Positions 1-11,193 of a stretch of DNA of 64,000 nucleotides are shown here, one piece after another. The stretch comes from Dryococelus australis. Its lineage: Eukaryota > Arthropoda > Insecta > Phasmatodea > Phasmatidae. The notes beneath the pieces were generated by a model. That model ran no database searches, was not told where the DNA came from, and saw only the letters and a list, made by a program, of their open reading frames with translations. Position 1 is the stretch's first letter. Each line of letters begins with the position of its first letter. Both the position numbers and the translations under genes were made by a program. The stretch is from assembly GCA_029891345.1 (NCBI GenBank), contig CM057009.1:310065666-310129665 (forward strand), given 5' to 3'.

Positions 1-300
1 TGAGAAGTTAATGTCAATTTTTGGAAGCACTCTCTCGTCGTACCACAAAGATGAATAGAGAATATAGAGGCCTGCCTTTGACATCAACCATCATGGAGCC
101 ACGACCTGCATCATCACTAACTGGTTGTCTTCAGTACCGATTCTGCAATTGAGTGTTCACTTATAGTCAAAATGCTTGACGACATGAGAGAACGGACTGT
201 ACTAAGAGACCGGTTTGCACGATGAAGCAGTACGATAATGGTCACATGCAGCTTTTGCAAGATGATACACTGAAGGAAGATAAGTCAGATCTGCAAGGGT

Positions 301-777
301 TTGCCTACTGGGAGCCAGCAATTGATGTCATCAATACCTCCTGCTACATCAATAGGTACTGTTACAGCAGACGATTATGATGAGAAAGTTAATTATAAAG
401 ATGGAATGAGTGATTTACCGCAGGCAGTAGAGCCGGTTTGTACAGAACGTATACTAGCAAGGTGTTTGTGCGAAGACAACGAACTTCAAAATAAACGACC
501 GTCAGCCCTAAATACAGATCAACATATAACTTGTGCTACAAAGAAAAGTAAACCTGATATTTATGATCAAGCAGGAGGTGAAGATGATCATGAAGATAGC
601 AGTGATGATGGCTATGATGACAGTGATATTGTTGAAGATGATGATTATTCCTTTGACGGTCCCACACATTTCCCCAACGAGTTTCCATCGACAAGTAAAG
701 TGAAGAAGGAGGAAGACATTGAGAATACTGACAATATATTTACCAAAGATCCCAATAAACTTGTAGACAGTCTCTGA
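301..777 (+). pseudogene. Acidic unknown ORF, probably a broken gene copy
   Basis: An open frame encodes an acidic, low-complexity protein of unknown family. It has runs of Asp/Glu (for example DDGYDDSDIVEDDD) and Lys-rich spots such as KKSKPD and KVKKEE. The frame begins at a TTG and has no ATG for the first eight codons. A different frame, starting at ATG 222 (MKQYDNGHMQLLQDD), reads toward it and would join it only through a frameshift near position 300. Past the stop at 775-777 the same frame continues with plausible protein (NYLNMEEVCSIIKELKEH) until about 870, followed by AT-rich sequence with an AATAATAAAAG stretch. This looks like a decayed gene or a processed copy of one. No function can be assigned. 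Confidence 0.35.
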
Positions 778-1477
778 ATTTTGATCGCTAAACAAAGAGG
801 TGGAAATTACTTGAATATGGAAGAAGTATGTTCGATCATTAAAGAACTTAAAGAACACACGATGATGCAATGAACTGCTTTCTTCTGAAAATGTAATTAC
901 AAAATAATAAAAGTTTATTATTATAAAATAATAGATTTTTTAGTAATTTTTTGTGTCTCGTGTCCTTTTATCCCTCACAACTTTAAAGTGGTGTTATGAG
1001 CACTCTCTTATAAACGTTAAGATCTGTAAATATAATGTTAATAAACACTTTAGTATAAAAATGCACGGATAGTTGAGTGCATGCACAAACATTAATTCTG
1101 TTGACATGTAAAAATTTTGGTGACAGTAGGTCAATTGTTTTTTCTTATATGTATGGATAGAGACAGCCAACAAGACCATTGATTTATGGAGACTGAAGCG
1201 AATTGAGGAAGATTGGTGACGATTTAGGAGGATATAGGTCCTGTAGTAACAAGTATGGCGGGCTGTCATTGTTCTGTGGTTCTTGATGATCATTAAAAAG
1301 TTTTGTTTGAGATGAAACTGCCCCATTTGTATCCATTGATTACTTTATTTTAGCAGTATGTTCTATCACCGTGCAATATGCATGCAAACTGTGTGTATTA
1401 TAAAACTTTTTTGTGCTCTTGATATGCTTTCTCTTTTTTTTAAAAGCTTATTATTTAAATTAGTTATTAATTGTTTG
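778..1477. other. AT-rich non-coding sequence
   Basis: After the residual coding-like tail up to about 870, this stretch is AT-rich with A/T runs. I see no coding, repeat or RNA signal in it. Confidence 0.4.
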
Positions 1478-1735
1478 GAAGGGCTGCAGGGGCTAAACGG
1501 TTAGACTGGTCGCCTCCCACTAAGGCAAACCGGGTTCAATCCCCGGCCAGGTCACTCCCATATTTTCGTAAGTGGGAATCGTGCTGGAAAATGCTACTGG
1601 TTGGCGGGTTTTCTTGGGGATCTCCCATTTCCACCACCCTTGAATTCTGGCACCGCTCCATTCTCACCTTATTTCATCCTCATTGGCTCTTAAGAGTTCA
1701 TTGATAAGAGCTGCCCAAATATTTCACCTCAACTC
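1478..1735 (+). repeat. tRNA-derived SINE, copy 1
   Basis: The head reads like a tRNA gene: a box-A-like stretch (GGGGCTAAACGGTTAGACTGG) is followed by a good box B (GGGTTCAATCCC), the internal RNA polymerase III promoter of tRNA-derived SINEs. The body (GGGAATCGTGCTGGAAAATG, then GGCGGGTTTTCTTGGGGATC) matches, on the opposite strand, the repeat at 58775-59030, and matches more distantly the repeats at 45185-45450 and 56602-56870. It lies just upstream of the acceptor of the first nucleotidase exon. It is non-coding. Confidence 0.8.
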
Positions 1736-1807
1736 AAACGGTTTGTTAAATTTATAGTAGTTTTTAATTGAACCAGTTATTAAATATTCATGTATGTCTC
1801 ATTTCAG

Positions 1808-1994
1808 CAACAAAGGCATGAAGTACCTAGTAGGTGATGACTGGGTAGATCACTTTGACCTTGTGATAGTCCAGGCTAGGAAGCCTCGTTTCTTCACTGA
1901 TGAGTCTAGACCATTTCGGATCTATGATCCAGAAAGTAACAGGCAGCTGTGGGACCGTGTCACCACTCTGGAAAAAGGAAAGATATATTTTGAG
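1808..1994 (+). CDS. Exon of a 5'-nucleotidase domain protein (NT5DC2/3 type)
   Basis: This is the first visible exon of the host gene. The frame reads NKGMKYLVGDDWVDHFDLV and continues to a GKIYFE end, which is the region of the NT5DC2/NT5DC3 family (HAD-superfamily, cytosolic 5'-nucleotidase II-like) before the last catalytic motif. The upstream acceptor is a T-rich tract ending ATTTCAG at 1801-1807, so the first base of the exon completes a codon split with an earlier exon outside the window. The donor is GAG|GTATGA at 1994/1995, leaving a complete codon. The next exon starts in phase 0, as required. The upstream ATG at 1794 lies in the intron and is not a start. Known family members are HAD-fold proteins, and the activity of NT5DC2/3 is poorly defined. 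I cannot decide between the two paralogues. Confidence 0.9.
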
Positions 1995-2000
1995 GTATGA

Positions 2001-2462
2001 CACTTTTATGTTAAAATGACCATAAAAGCCCCTCAGATATACATGTATAACATCTAGTTAAAATTTGTGTCAGGTTCATTTTAGTAATATTTTTATAGCC
2101 TCAGACAAAATAAGCAACATGCATATTTTTTCGTTATGATGTTTTTCAGCTTTAATTGTATTACTATTGTAAATCCAGAGTAGTGTGATTGAAAAATTAG
2201 TTTTAAAATAATTAGGATCAACTGCAACTATCAAGTTTGGAATGCTTTCCAAGACATGGCTCTCTTGACTGGTCCCACCATGATACATACCACATGAATT
2301 TACTGGTAACCCTGTTTCCATTAGCTATGAATTGTGTTTGTTTTACTAACACTTTTTTCAAAGCTGTATGTAGCATAAGTAGCTAATTAAAAAAAAAACA
2401 TGAAATAGACAATAATAAAAAACAGGTGTATGTGTGCATATATATATATATATATATATTCT
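2001..2462. other. Intron sequence with a (TA)n tract
   Basis: Start of the 34.3-kb intron: AT-rich sequence without coding signal, ending in a TA dinucleotide run at about 2439-2459 that abuts the 3' side of the - strand gypsy remnant. Confidence 0.5.
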
Positions 2463-3290
2463 TGGTGAGACCAACAAGCACCAAAGTCAGGTTTCTTCAC
2501 GAGTGTCACCTTTCTGTAAGAATGGCCGGATGTAGGAGACATTAAACTAACTGTATTGCGCCCGAGAAATTTCTGGATTCTGAAGGGACCTGACCTTGTT
2601 CAATTTATCATTTACTTGCTGTTTGCCCAGGCCAAGCCGCCTATGTACCTCTCCAAACAGTTGGTCCCGGTCCATATCGCCAAACGGAGAAGGAAAGGGA
2701 GGAATGTTCCAGATGTTGAGAAGGGGGTGACTCAAAGGGCGACCCAGGAAAGGGATAGCTGGAGAAACACTGGTTGACCCATATGGTCACTGTTATAAAA
2801 GATGGTAAGACATGTCTTTAAGTTTTTATTAAACTTCTCCACCTGGTTACTCTTTGGGTAGTACAGACTTGAAGGGAAGTGTTTAATGGCCCATCCAAAA
2901 CACATGTCCTTGAACTCATTGGGCGTCAAATACTTGGTATTAACCGTGAAGATCTGAACCAGAGCACTAAAAATTTTCCATATGTGCTCGGTAAGGACCT
3001 TGACTGTAGTTGTCGCCTTCGAGTTCCTCAAAAGTAACAAAATCACAAACTTGGTGAAGGTATCCAGCAAGATAAGAACACAGATGTTTCCCTTTTTTGA
3101 ACATATCAAAGGGTCAAAAATGTTCAGATGGACAATGCCCGTAGGTTCTTCAGGAAGTTGAACTACAGCTTGCCCAACATTGGCCTGACGGGCTTGCTTG
3201 CATTTTTGACATGCATCACAAGAGCGGGCATATTCAGAAACCTCGCTTTTCAGCGTAGGCCAAATAAAGTAAGTAACTATCTTGTGAAAA
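2463..3290 (-). pseudogene. Integrase region of the first gypsy element
   Basis: Reading down the - strand, CDACQKCKQARQANVG (about 3180-3230) is the C-x2-C half of the integrase HHCC zinc-binding domain. It is followed by a core that reads ICVLILLDTFTKFVIL, where the first catalytic Asp sits in a DTFTKF context, and YYPKSNQVEKFNKNLK, the usual place of the catalytic Glu. The tail past 2735 (GDMDRDQLFGEVHRRLG) is in another frame. The core is broken at 3109-3128 by a frame change and at 2732-2735 by a stop. It once inserted the element's cDNA into the host genome. Confidence 0.75.
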
Positions 3291-3699
3291 GTCTTGCTAA
3301 TCCCTTAGTGTCCCCCAAACACGGATTCTTAGAAATAGGCGCTCACCATGGGCCGCAAAGATAAGGGCACAACAATCTTGCAGGCACGTCCACTTTTCCC
3401 TGTAGTATATAGGATATCCTTATCGAAAACATAAGGCAGTTAAACACCGGAATTCAAATCTCTTATTACCATGGAACATACATCATCATCTTCCTGTGCC
3501 TGTCGCAGCTTTACAAAAATTTCAGGGAAACCCTCTATAATGCTTATGGACACCGTCGGAGCCTCAGCTTCTTTGACTTAAAAATCATCTGTATAGAACA
3601 TGCGCGACAACGCGTTGGCAACTTTATTGTTAGTGCCGTGGATGTGATGCAACTTAAAGCGTAAGCGCGATATGTGCATGACTCAATTGCCAAATTTTC

Positions 3700-4600
3700 C
3701 TAGCTGCTGCAGATCTTCAACACCCAACTCAGAGCCTGATTGTCCGTGAACAAGTCACATTCCTCATGTTCAACACAAGAGGCAAACTTTTCCAGACCAA
3801 ATATACAAGCAAGGGTCTCCTTCTCGTATATTCCTAGTTTTCGCTCAGCCTCACACAGGCTGCAGCTGGTAAATGCTACCGGTGCTAAACCCTGTTCCGC
3901 CCGCTGGCTCAGAACTGCGCCTAAAGCCAGGGAGGAAGTATTAACCTGAACTACGAACCTCATGGAAAAGTCTGGCAGGTGTAACGCCGGTCGCGACAAC
4001 ATTTGCTTTAAAATGGAGAATGCCATTTCCTGCTCTGTACCCCATTTAAATTCAATGCCCTTCTTCTTCAAAAGATTCATGCGTGCTTCAATCTTGGAAT
4101 AATGATATATGAAGCCCATGATCCAGAGAAATTTCTGAACACCTTTTAGTGTTTTTGGTCGTGGGAAATCGAAAATGTGAGCGAAACGATCGGGATCTAT
4201 GAGCAGATGTCCCTCACAGAGCAAATACCGTAAGAACTTAACGTTGTTGGTCACTAGAGTGAGCTTCTTTGGGGTCGCAGTAAGGCCAACCCCTCTCTTT
4301 CTAATGAAAACTTGCCGCAAATGTGACAAGTGAGACTCAAGATTATCACTATAAACTATTACATCATTTATATAATTAAATAAAAATTTGTATTTAAATT
4401 CCGACAGAACATGTTCTAAAACATGTGACAAGGCCTGACTTCCAAAATTCGAGCCCATACGGATACTAGTAAACTCTTACTGGCTCCACGGTATACTGAA
4501 TGCAGTATACTTCCTGTATGAAGGATCTAACAAGCACTGGTGAATACTGTTATTAAAGTCCAAGACCGAGAACACCTGTGCCTTACCTAAATGCTGTAGG
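3700..4600 (-). pseudogene. Reverse transcriptase and RNase H of the first gypsy element
   Basis: A 252-codon open stretch (3700-4458) starts inside the RT palm and runs into RNase H. The catalytic YxDD box reads YINDVIVYSDN, so the first Asp of the pair is now Asn. Downstream lie the connection domain (DPDRFAHIFDFPRPKTLKGV) and RNase H landmarks (FVVQVNTSSLALGAVLSQ, then LFTDNQALSWVL). The first RNase H Asp is also Asn (QVNTS for the usual DAS-type motif). Upstream, at 4459-4600, another frame carries the earlier RT block (VFSVLDFNNSIHQC), separated by a stop. The enzyme is inactive on these grounds alone. Confidence 0.85.
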
Positions 4601-4607
4601 GCGCAAT

Positions 4608-5030
4608 CTATGGCCGGCAAGGGAAATGCGTCCTTGTGGATCTTTTTATTGATGCAGCTAGTAACTTCTCAATGATCTCTTGGAAAGCCTGGAGCTTCGG
4701 GGCAGGGCATCTGAAATGATGGTCCCGCACAGGTATTTCATCCTTCAATGCGAACTTGTAAGGGAGCACATTGCATTTCCTGATGCGTTGCATGATGATG
4801 TCGCCAAACTCCTCCCTCAACTGTTCCAACCAAAGCTTAAAGTCGGTGTCTGAAATATCGCCCTCCACCAGAGGCATAAATTTCTCCGGAACAACATCGG
4901 CATACAACCTAATACGAATATTGGGAGCAAAACCAAAGGAAATGCACAAAGAGCCCAAATTAACGAGAGCCCTTGTTTTACCCAAAAACTCTAAACCCAA
5001 AAGCAATTCCTGGGAGAGATGCAAGAAAAC
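4608..5030 (-). pseudogene. Protease-RT linker of the first gypsy element
   Basis: This frame begins with a protease-end-like segment (SQELLLGLEFLGK, the hydrophobic strand before the ILG/LG hallmark of retropepsins). It continues to the RT N-terminus (CPAPKLQAFQEIIEKLLAASI), the typical bridge before the RT fingers. It ends at 4608 by loss of frame. The protease active-site DTG motif is not in this frame and I did not find it upstream. Confidence 0.6.
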
Positions 5031-5396
5031 CCGAAAGAGGAAAGTCTAAGAGAACCTGGCAATCTTGAAGTGCAGGTTAGCCGCCTTTTCTGACTTCACT
5101 ATGTTGCCGTTAGCAATACAAAGACATTTCTCTGAGACAACACTAATGCACCCTTTAGAAATAATTTTCAAGTCGATGAGACATTGAGTAACGCCTCACT
5201 CATGCAATGCGTGGCCCTAGTAACAATTAAAGCTGGACAATTATGTTCTCCACACATGACACTGACGGAACACTTCTGGACAGTGATCAGGGCATTCTGG
5301 TGAGGATGACTGGTAGGCCTATGCCCCACGCCAGTTACTCTCCATTTTCCAGTGTTTTTGCACGAGCACCAGAGGGGGCCAAGCTCACCTCAACAG

Positions 5397-5836
5397 AAAC
5401 ACTTCCTATCGGCCAGGCTACGTGTATCTAATTTTCATTCAGTTGCCTTGTGCCCAACACGAGCACAATTGGCACAGCATATCAGAGACCTGCATTGTTC
5501 GTTGTCCTGTATAGGCATGACACAGCCAAAAGTACCCACACTCACATCTTCGTGAGCGAGCTTAGTAGGAGGAAATTGGGCACGGTATTGACCAGAAACC
5601 ACCAAGCTACCTTGCACTTCAACTGCTAGTCGTCGCAGTTCACACAAATTGCTGGAAGCAGGAAGTAACATGCACTGTCCCCTCACATGTGGCACCAAAT
5701 TATCCACAGTGATGCTTGTTAATTCATTCTCAGTTAACGATAAACAAAGAGCATCATGATAAGCGCACACAGAATCAAAAATATCGCATATGGGCTTCTC
5801 TGGCTTTTGAAAACGGTAGACGAAACCCTTTTGCAC
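5397..5836 (-). pseudogene. Gag C-terminal part with zinc knuckle
   Basis: A 133-codon frame ends in CANCARVGHKATE followed by TGA exactly where the fourth zinc ligand (Cys) of a C-x2-C-x4-H-x4-C knuckle should be, so one base change (TGC or TGT to TGA) closed the frame. The upstream part (FVYRFQKPEKPICDIFDSV, then ELRRLAVEVQGSL) fits the capsid C-terminal region of gypsy gag proteins. Zinc knuckles bind the genomic RNA during packaging. Confidence 0.7.
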
Positions 5837-6132
5837 TGTCGCATGACACGTTCAGAAGAAAAGGGCTTACAAAACATGTTGTTTAAACCCTGCAAAAGTG
5901 CTTCCTTCTAACAATGTTTATTCCTCATGTAATAATTGTAAAATAAAGCCCTCAACCTTAACTGGAAGAGCCTTCAGCAGGCTGTCTTCTGAACAAAGAC
6001 ATAAAAAATGGCCATCTTGCTAACAGCTATGAAAAATTGAAGAATTAAAACCAGGTGTAGGGAAACGAGTGCTGAAACTCGCTCTAAGGATGTATAGAAC
6101 AGTTTATTAAGACAGTGATTGGTGCCACTCAC

Positions 6133-6282
6133 CCCAGGGTCAGGCTCCTTGGAGAGGGGCTGTGCAGTAGAGCCTTCTTGCTCTCGCCAATGTTGAACTG
6201 TGAGGCGGCGCAACTGCATGACTGCAAAGTCATCTTCGAACGGGATGTCCAAGTCTTGGAGAAATGCGATTAGTTCTTCTTG
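6133..6282 (-). CDS. Splice-flanked 50-codon exon, SAP-like gag head
   Basis: On the - strand a 150-base open segment of exactly 50 codons is bordered by a good acceptor (TTATTTGTTTCAG before 6282) and a good donor (GGG|GTGAGT after 6133). It starts EELIAFLQDLDIPFEDDF and goes on with AVMQLRRLTVQHWREQ, an amphipathic two-helix pattern like the SAP-like or leader segment at the start of some Ty3/gypsy gag proteins. It lies about 0.3 kb upstream of the gag remnant at 5836 in the same orientation. It could be the leader exon of that element, or an exon of an unidentified gene. The coding sequence is intact, unlike the rest of the element. Confidence 0.45.
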
Positions 6283-6289
6283 CTGAAAC

Positions 6290-7930
6290 AAATAAATGAA
6301 TTGCACGTTGCTCATGATGACATGCAACAAATTCAAGTACAAATATAAGTACAGACCTACCAGAGTTGTTGCAGTTATTTATTTGTACTGGTTCAGCACA
6401 AAAAAAATTTGTACAAGTAGAAAGTTTTAATTAGTATGTTTTGTGCCAAAGCCCAAAGGTAAAACAATGTAGTTAAAAACAGTAACATCAATTTTCAACT
6501 GTGTATAAAAATTCTACAACACAACAAAGTTCAAGAAAAATAACAATAAGTGGTGCGTACCAATATGTTAAAGAGTTTTAAAATATTCATTTATGTTAAA
6601 TGGCAGCACACTGCTGACTAGAAAAAAATATTCATATGGGGCTCTTGTCAAGTAACACTTAAAGCACTTTTACTCATTAAAAATGCTTGGTATAAAAGGT
6701 TTATGCTTTGACACGTAAAAGAATTTCTCTTGAATTGACATCAATGGTTATTGAAAAAACGTAGTACTCGTAAATGATTACGCTCATTAACAAGAACAGG
6801 CCTTCCAAACATTAACAGCCAATATTAAGTACTCAATATTAAAACGAGTGCAAACCAGATAAATGCTAAATTAAAGGTCAAGTTAATACTGACGTGAGAA
6901 TAACTTATACAATTCAAACAGGGTATGAAGTATGTAACACAGGATTGCGCCACAAGGAACGGCAGCCAGATGGGTCCTTCAAAACTTTCCTTGCCCAAAA
7001 ATAAACACATTAAAAATTATTCAGATTTATGTTGAAAACTTAATGAGCTAGGTGGCACTTCCTTTGAACACTATCCAAAGCACCTATCTCGTAAAATATA
7101 CGACGACACAATATTAAAACGTAATAACGAGAGAGTTGTAGATGAGCACATGATAAAGCGAAGCAAAGCAGTGCAAGCCAAATTGGGCGGCATTCAACAA
7201 AACTGACACGTTAAAAATAATCACACAAGTAACAAACATAGTAGCAAGGTTTAGTTTATGCCAAAAAAGAATTTGGTATGGGCAAGGAAACAACAACTTA
7301 AAAAAACCCTCCCTAAATTGCATACCTGCACAAACTAACACACAAACTACATCACAATTCATTAAAAACTTTAACACCCAAAATTATTAAAACTCAATCC
7401 ACATCTCACCATATTACAGTTCCTTTCTCACCAGCCACAAAATCACATTGAACTTGACATAATTAAAATTTACGTATTTAAATTGACAATTTGAATTACC
7501 AATGCCTGTGCCTCTTAGAAATCTATCAGCTGTTCGGACCCATGACAGATGTAACCTCGAAGTGTCTTATAGTAGTTGTGCCAGGAGAATAGATTGAGGG
7601 GAAGGTATGAAACATAATTTATTAACTAAGCCTCTCTTCAAAAAAAAATGATGATGCACAATGGTGGGGAATGAAGGTAAGGGTTCAAGGTGAAGAAAAG
7701 GAGGAGATGCCGACCACCAATGCTACGAATGTAAACATTGCATTTGGTACAATAGTTCTGCTTAATGTCCTTTTTTATAAAATATTAAATCAAAACATGA
7801 ACATATCTGTTGATGGGGATAGCTTAGTACATTTGATTATTGTTTGTTTAAATTAATTTTGATATTGATTATACCTGCCAACTTTTATGGTTTTTCCAAT
7901 ACTTTGTACTGTAAATAATAATCACTGCTA
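6290..7930. other. AT-rich intron sequence, nothing recognised
   Basis: AT-rich, with A-runs and scattered short frames that look random. No protein family, RNA gene or repeat pair was recognised here. Confidence 0.4.
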
Positions 7931-7936
7931 GCCATT

Positions 7937-8995
7937 AAAATTGCAACACCAAGACTGATGTAAGCTGCCACAACTAGATTTATTGAAAAAAATGCTCATT
8001 ATACACAGATTACATGATTACTCGTGCAGCTTGGTATAATGTACATAACAAGTGAAAATCAGTACTGTGTGACCTTACCACAAACAGCAACTGCTCTTAC
8101 ATGACACAGCATTGAAAGGAAGAGACTTGCATGTCAATTTGGGGTATCTCCACCTGTGCTGCTTCAGTGCAAGCTTAGCGTTCATTCATTTGGCCAGAGG
8201 TGTCCTGTGGCAGGCCAGTCACCGTTCAAAACCATGGATCAAATGTTTTATATGGTTCGAGAGATCTGGTGACCATGCAGGGCAAGGAAGCAGTGTGACG
8301 GTGTGGTGATCCAGGAACTGTTGGATGATGTGTGCCACATGTGATCACACTTTTCCTTATTGGTACAGTGCCCTAGGCTGGCCCTGAACATAGGAGACAG
8401 TAGGCTCCAACACCTCTGAAATGTAATGGATGCTGTAAGTGAACCAGCATTGCAGACTAGGCATGAGTGGGACTGGGATCCAATGATACCCTATACTATA
8501 ACTCCAGGTGCTTGGACAGAATGATTGTGCATAATACAGGACTTGGCCAGGTGTGTGTGACAATGCCGTCAGACACAGACGCAACCATCGTGGTACTGCA
8601 ACAGAAGCAGGATTCATCAAAGATGATAGCATGTCAGTCGTACCTCCAGGCCTGACGTTCCACACACCATTGTAACCACAGGTGCCTGTGGTGAGTCATA
8701 GGATGGCAACCACAGTAATGGGCTCTTGAACAAGATGCTCTGTTGCTGCAGATGGCGATGAACCCTGTAGGCAGACACAGATTGATGTGCCACTTACCTG
8801 AACTACTAGGAGAAGGTGTTTGATGTAGCCATGCAAACAAGATCTCTGTCCTTACACTTGTTGATGCAACAGGGTGATAGGCTTTCTGCACGTTTCTCAG
8901 CCCTTCCCTCGTCGACCCACTGATCTCGTATCCCCTTCACTATGGTTGCATTTCTTCCAATGCAAGAAACTGACACGTGTCCGATTAGACTGACT
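7937..8995 (-). pseudogene. Decayed Tc1-like transposase
   Basis: The - strand carries scrambled pieces of a Tc1-type DDE transposase. Near 8640-8760, RAHYCGCHPMTHHRHLWLQW and then CVERQAWRYD correspond to the segment just before the first catalytic Asp. Near 8430-8510, APGVIV then GIIG match the usual GVMVWGAI strand, with a stop in place of the Trp codon. Frames shift repeatedly. The low-coordinate end, CCATTAAAATTGCAACACC at 7934-7952, resembles a Tc1-like inverted terminus; the opposite terminus was not found. It was a cut-and-paste transposase and is now dead. Confidence 0.6.
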
Positions 8996-8999
8996 GGAC

Positions 9000-10160
9000 A
9001 CGATAGTTACAGATTTTACTCGCTAGACTAAAAGCGACTTAGGTAGCGGGATGAGGTGAAGAGTGTTGGCTAGTTTGATACACACTCACCTCTAGTTAGG
9101 TATTTGAAGAAAGTTTAGTATTAAGCGGGGTGAATGCCGGCACAGATGTTCCAAAGTCATGCTTCTTTCATCCAGAAGACCAAGTTGTCCCAACCTAGGC
9201 GAATGTCCACTCCAGTTAAAAAGCGTTAGACAACAGGGTGATACTTGTAGCTGGTATGGACACACGGTGTAAACTCAATTAATATTACTGGTGCAGGTGC
9301 GACTTCTTGACATCTGAGTTCGCCGGCATGAACCTGTTACGCCTGTCTATCCTGCATAGGATAGGGTGATATTATCCTTGACCAGGCAGCAGTGTGAGCC
9401 AGGTGTTGCTCTCTACATCTCCTACCACTCCTTCTCACATGAGGCACAGGGTAACAGTTCTATAAATCACGTAGTGCACTGAAACGGAAATACTAACAGT
9501 GTACCTCAATAGTGACTTGTCGGCTGGCTCGATAAGAGTCCCAACTGATCCCCCACCATAGGCGGACTGATCAGGGACGTTGAACCGGAGTTGCGCCAAG
9601 CCTCTACTGGTTGTGCGTCCACCCAGAATACCCGGCAGCATTGCAGGTCACTGTCACCACACACTAATAGTGCGAGTGGTGCAAAGCAACCTGAGTGTGT
9701 CGTGCCTCCTGGTGTGAAGGTGTTACTACTTGTTGGGGCGTTACTGTTTCTTCTGCACGAACACTAATAGTGCTGTGTTTGATGGGAAGAATTAGGTAGC
9801 CGTCTAATGCGTATGGCTTAGTTCGGTTTAATAACTTCCCCGAATTCCATTGTCAGTGCACATCGTAATCTTCCTGCAACTGTGAATACAGAGCTATACC
9901 CTGGAAATAAAAGTAGCAAAGTAGAAAGCAACGTGTGTTTATTGGAAGTGCAATAGACACGTGACCTGTGCTACCTCCTACCAAATCGAGGATAGCTGAA
10001 GGTAACTGCATGGTTCCAGGTGTAGGTGACCTGCTTCTAAATAAATGGGAAAAGCTGATTCTAGACGAAAATAAGAGTTACAGTTAAAGTTCTAATTAAC
10101 AGGTGTCTGGAGGAGACAAATGAAGTTAAAAGAAGAAAGTTTGTGTTTGTATGTCACCGG
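9000..10160. other. Unassigned sequence with short local repeats
   Basis: More GC-rich than its surroundings. The motif CACTAATAGTGC occurs twice about 105 bases apart (near 9662 and 9759). No coding region is supported. It may be LTR-like or transposon-end material, but no partner copy lies in the window. Confidence 0.3.
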
Positions 10161-10167
10161 GTTGAAT

Positions 10168-10729
10168 GTGTCTGTACACAGAAAATAACTTGTCATTTGT
10201 TTATTTTTTACCCAATCTTTGTGAAATTTACAAGTTTTGTTCTCTAACTATTAAGGATTCTAGGGAAAAATATAAAAATTCTCTCTGTTAAACAATTTTG
10301 GCAGAAAAAAAAATTTGTTTTTCATCTTTGCAATTTTTTAAAAAGAAAACATTATTTAGCGTTGGACTCAATATCTCAAAAAGGGAAAGGGATGGTAAGA
10401 AATTTTTTTTTTCCCCTAAATAACTGTTATGAAATGGACTATAATATAAAAATATAAAATTGGTGGGGTTTTCATTTCTTTTTATAGTTTTGTTATGTTT
10501 TATGTTAAATGTAAAAGTTTTAAAAATTACTCATTGATCCATTGTAGGACCTATGTCAAACCTTAAATTTGCTGGACAAAACATTTCAATAATGTAATTA
10601 TTTATTGTCTGTTATTTATTTTTAATTGCAAACATTATAAACTTTTACCAATTTTAGAGCAATAATTAATCAATTACAATTCTTTAATGAATTCAAAGAT
10701 AAGAAAGCTGCAAGTATAAACAGGCAGCC
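10168..10729 (+). repeat. Left inverted repeat (about 560 bp)
   Basis: Inverted match to 20184-20739, with the same order of landmarks on the opposite strand (ATGACAAATTATTTTCTGTG-type tip, TTTCATAACAGTTATTTAGG middle, AACAGGC inner edge). It is AT-rich and non-coding here. By eye most positions agree, with small indels. Confidence 0.8.
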
Positions 10730-11193
10730 TGCTATAGTGCTGCTATAGTAGCAGCAGCCAGCTTGCAAGTGTACAGTCTTGTTTGTTTGCTGCTGGAGCT
10801 GTGCAAGTAGCAACAGGAGGCAAACATGTCTGAACAAGTTCTGACATGTTTTTAAAAGAATAGCTTCAGGCAGGTATTCTTTGATTAACTTGTCAGTCTG
10901 CTGTAGTCATGGGTAACTCACTCAAATTTCTGGTGTTGGCGCATTAATTCAGGCGCGCCTTACTGAGTTGGTGTAGTGTGTCAACTCAATTGCACCATGG
11001 TGCAGTGACTGTGCCCTGCAACGATCATTAACGCTGGAGCAGAGCATACCCGCACAGTGCCTTGCAGCGCAGCGCTGTAGCAGCACAGTGCGCCACTACA
11101 TACTTATTCTATGGTGTGCTATCAGCATTCGCACCCAGCATGGCACTTCAACAGTCGTTGCATTTAACAATTAAATCTTGTCTCGTGTTTTCA

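Larger units (their letters stand above)
2463..5840 (-). mobile_element. Decayed Ty3/gypsy retroelement (first copy)
   Basis: Read on the - strand, this block keeps the Ty3/gypsy order: gag with a zinc knuckle (about 5.4-5.8 kb), a protease-to-RT linker (4.6-5.0 kb), reverse transcriptase and RNase H (3.7-4.6 kb), then integrase (2.5-3.3 kb). The pieces are separated by stops and frameshifts. No LTR pair could be recognised around it. It lies antisense inside the first intron of the nucleotidase gene and cannot be active. Confidence 0.85.

Noticed and set aside
1490-1560. Possible true tRNA gene
   Set aside because: Boxes A and B are present, but the sequence continues into the SINE body shared with another copy, and the acceptor stem does not pair.
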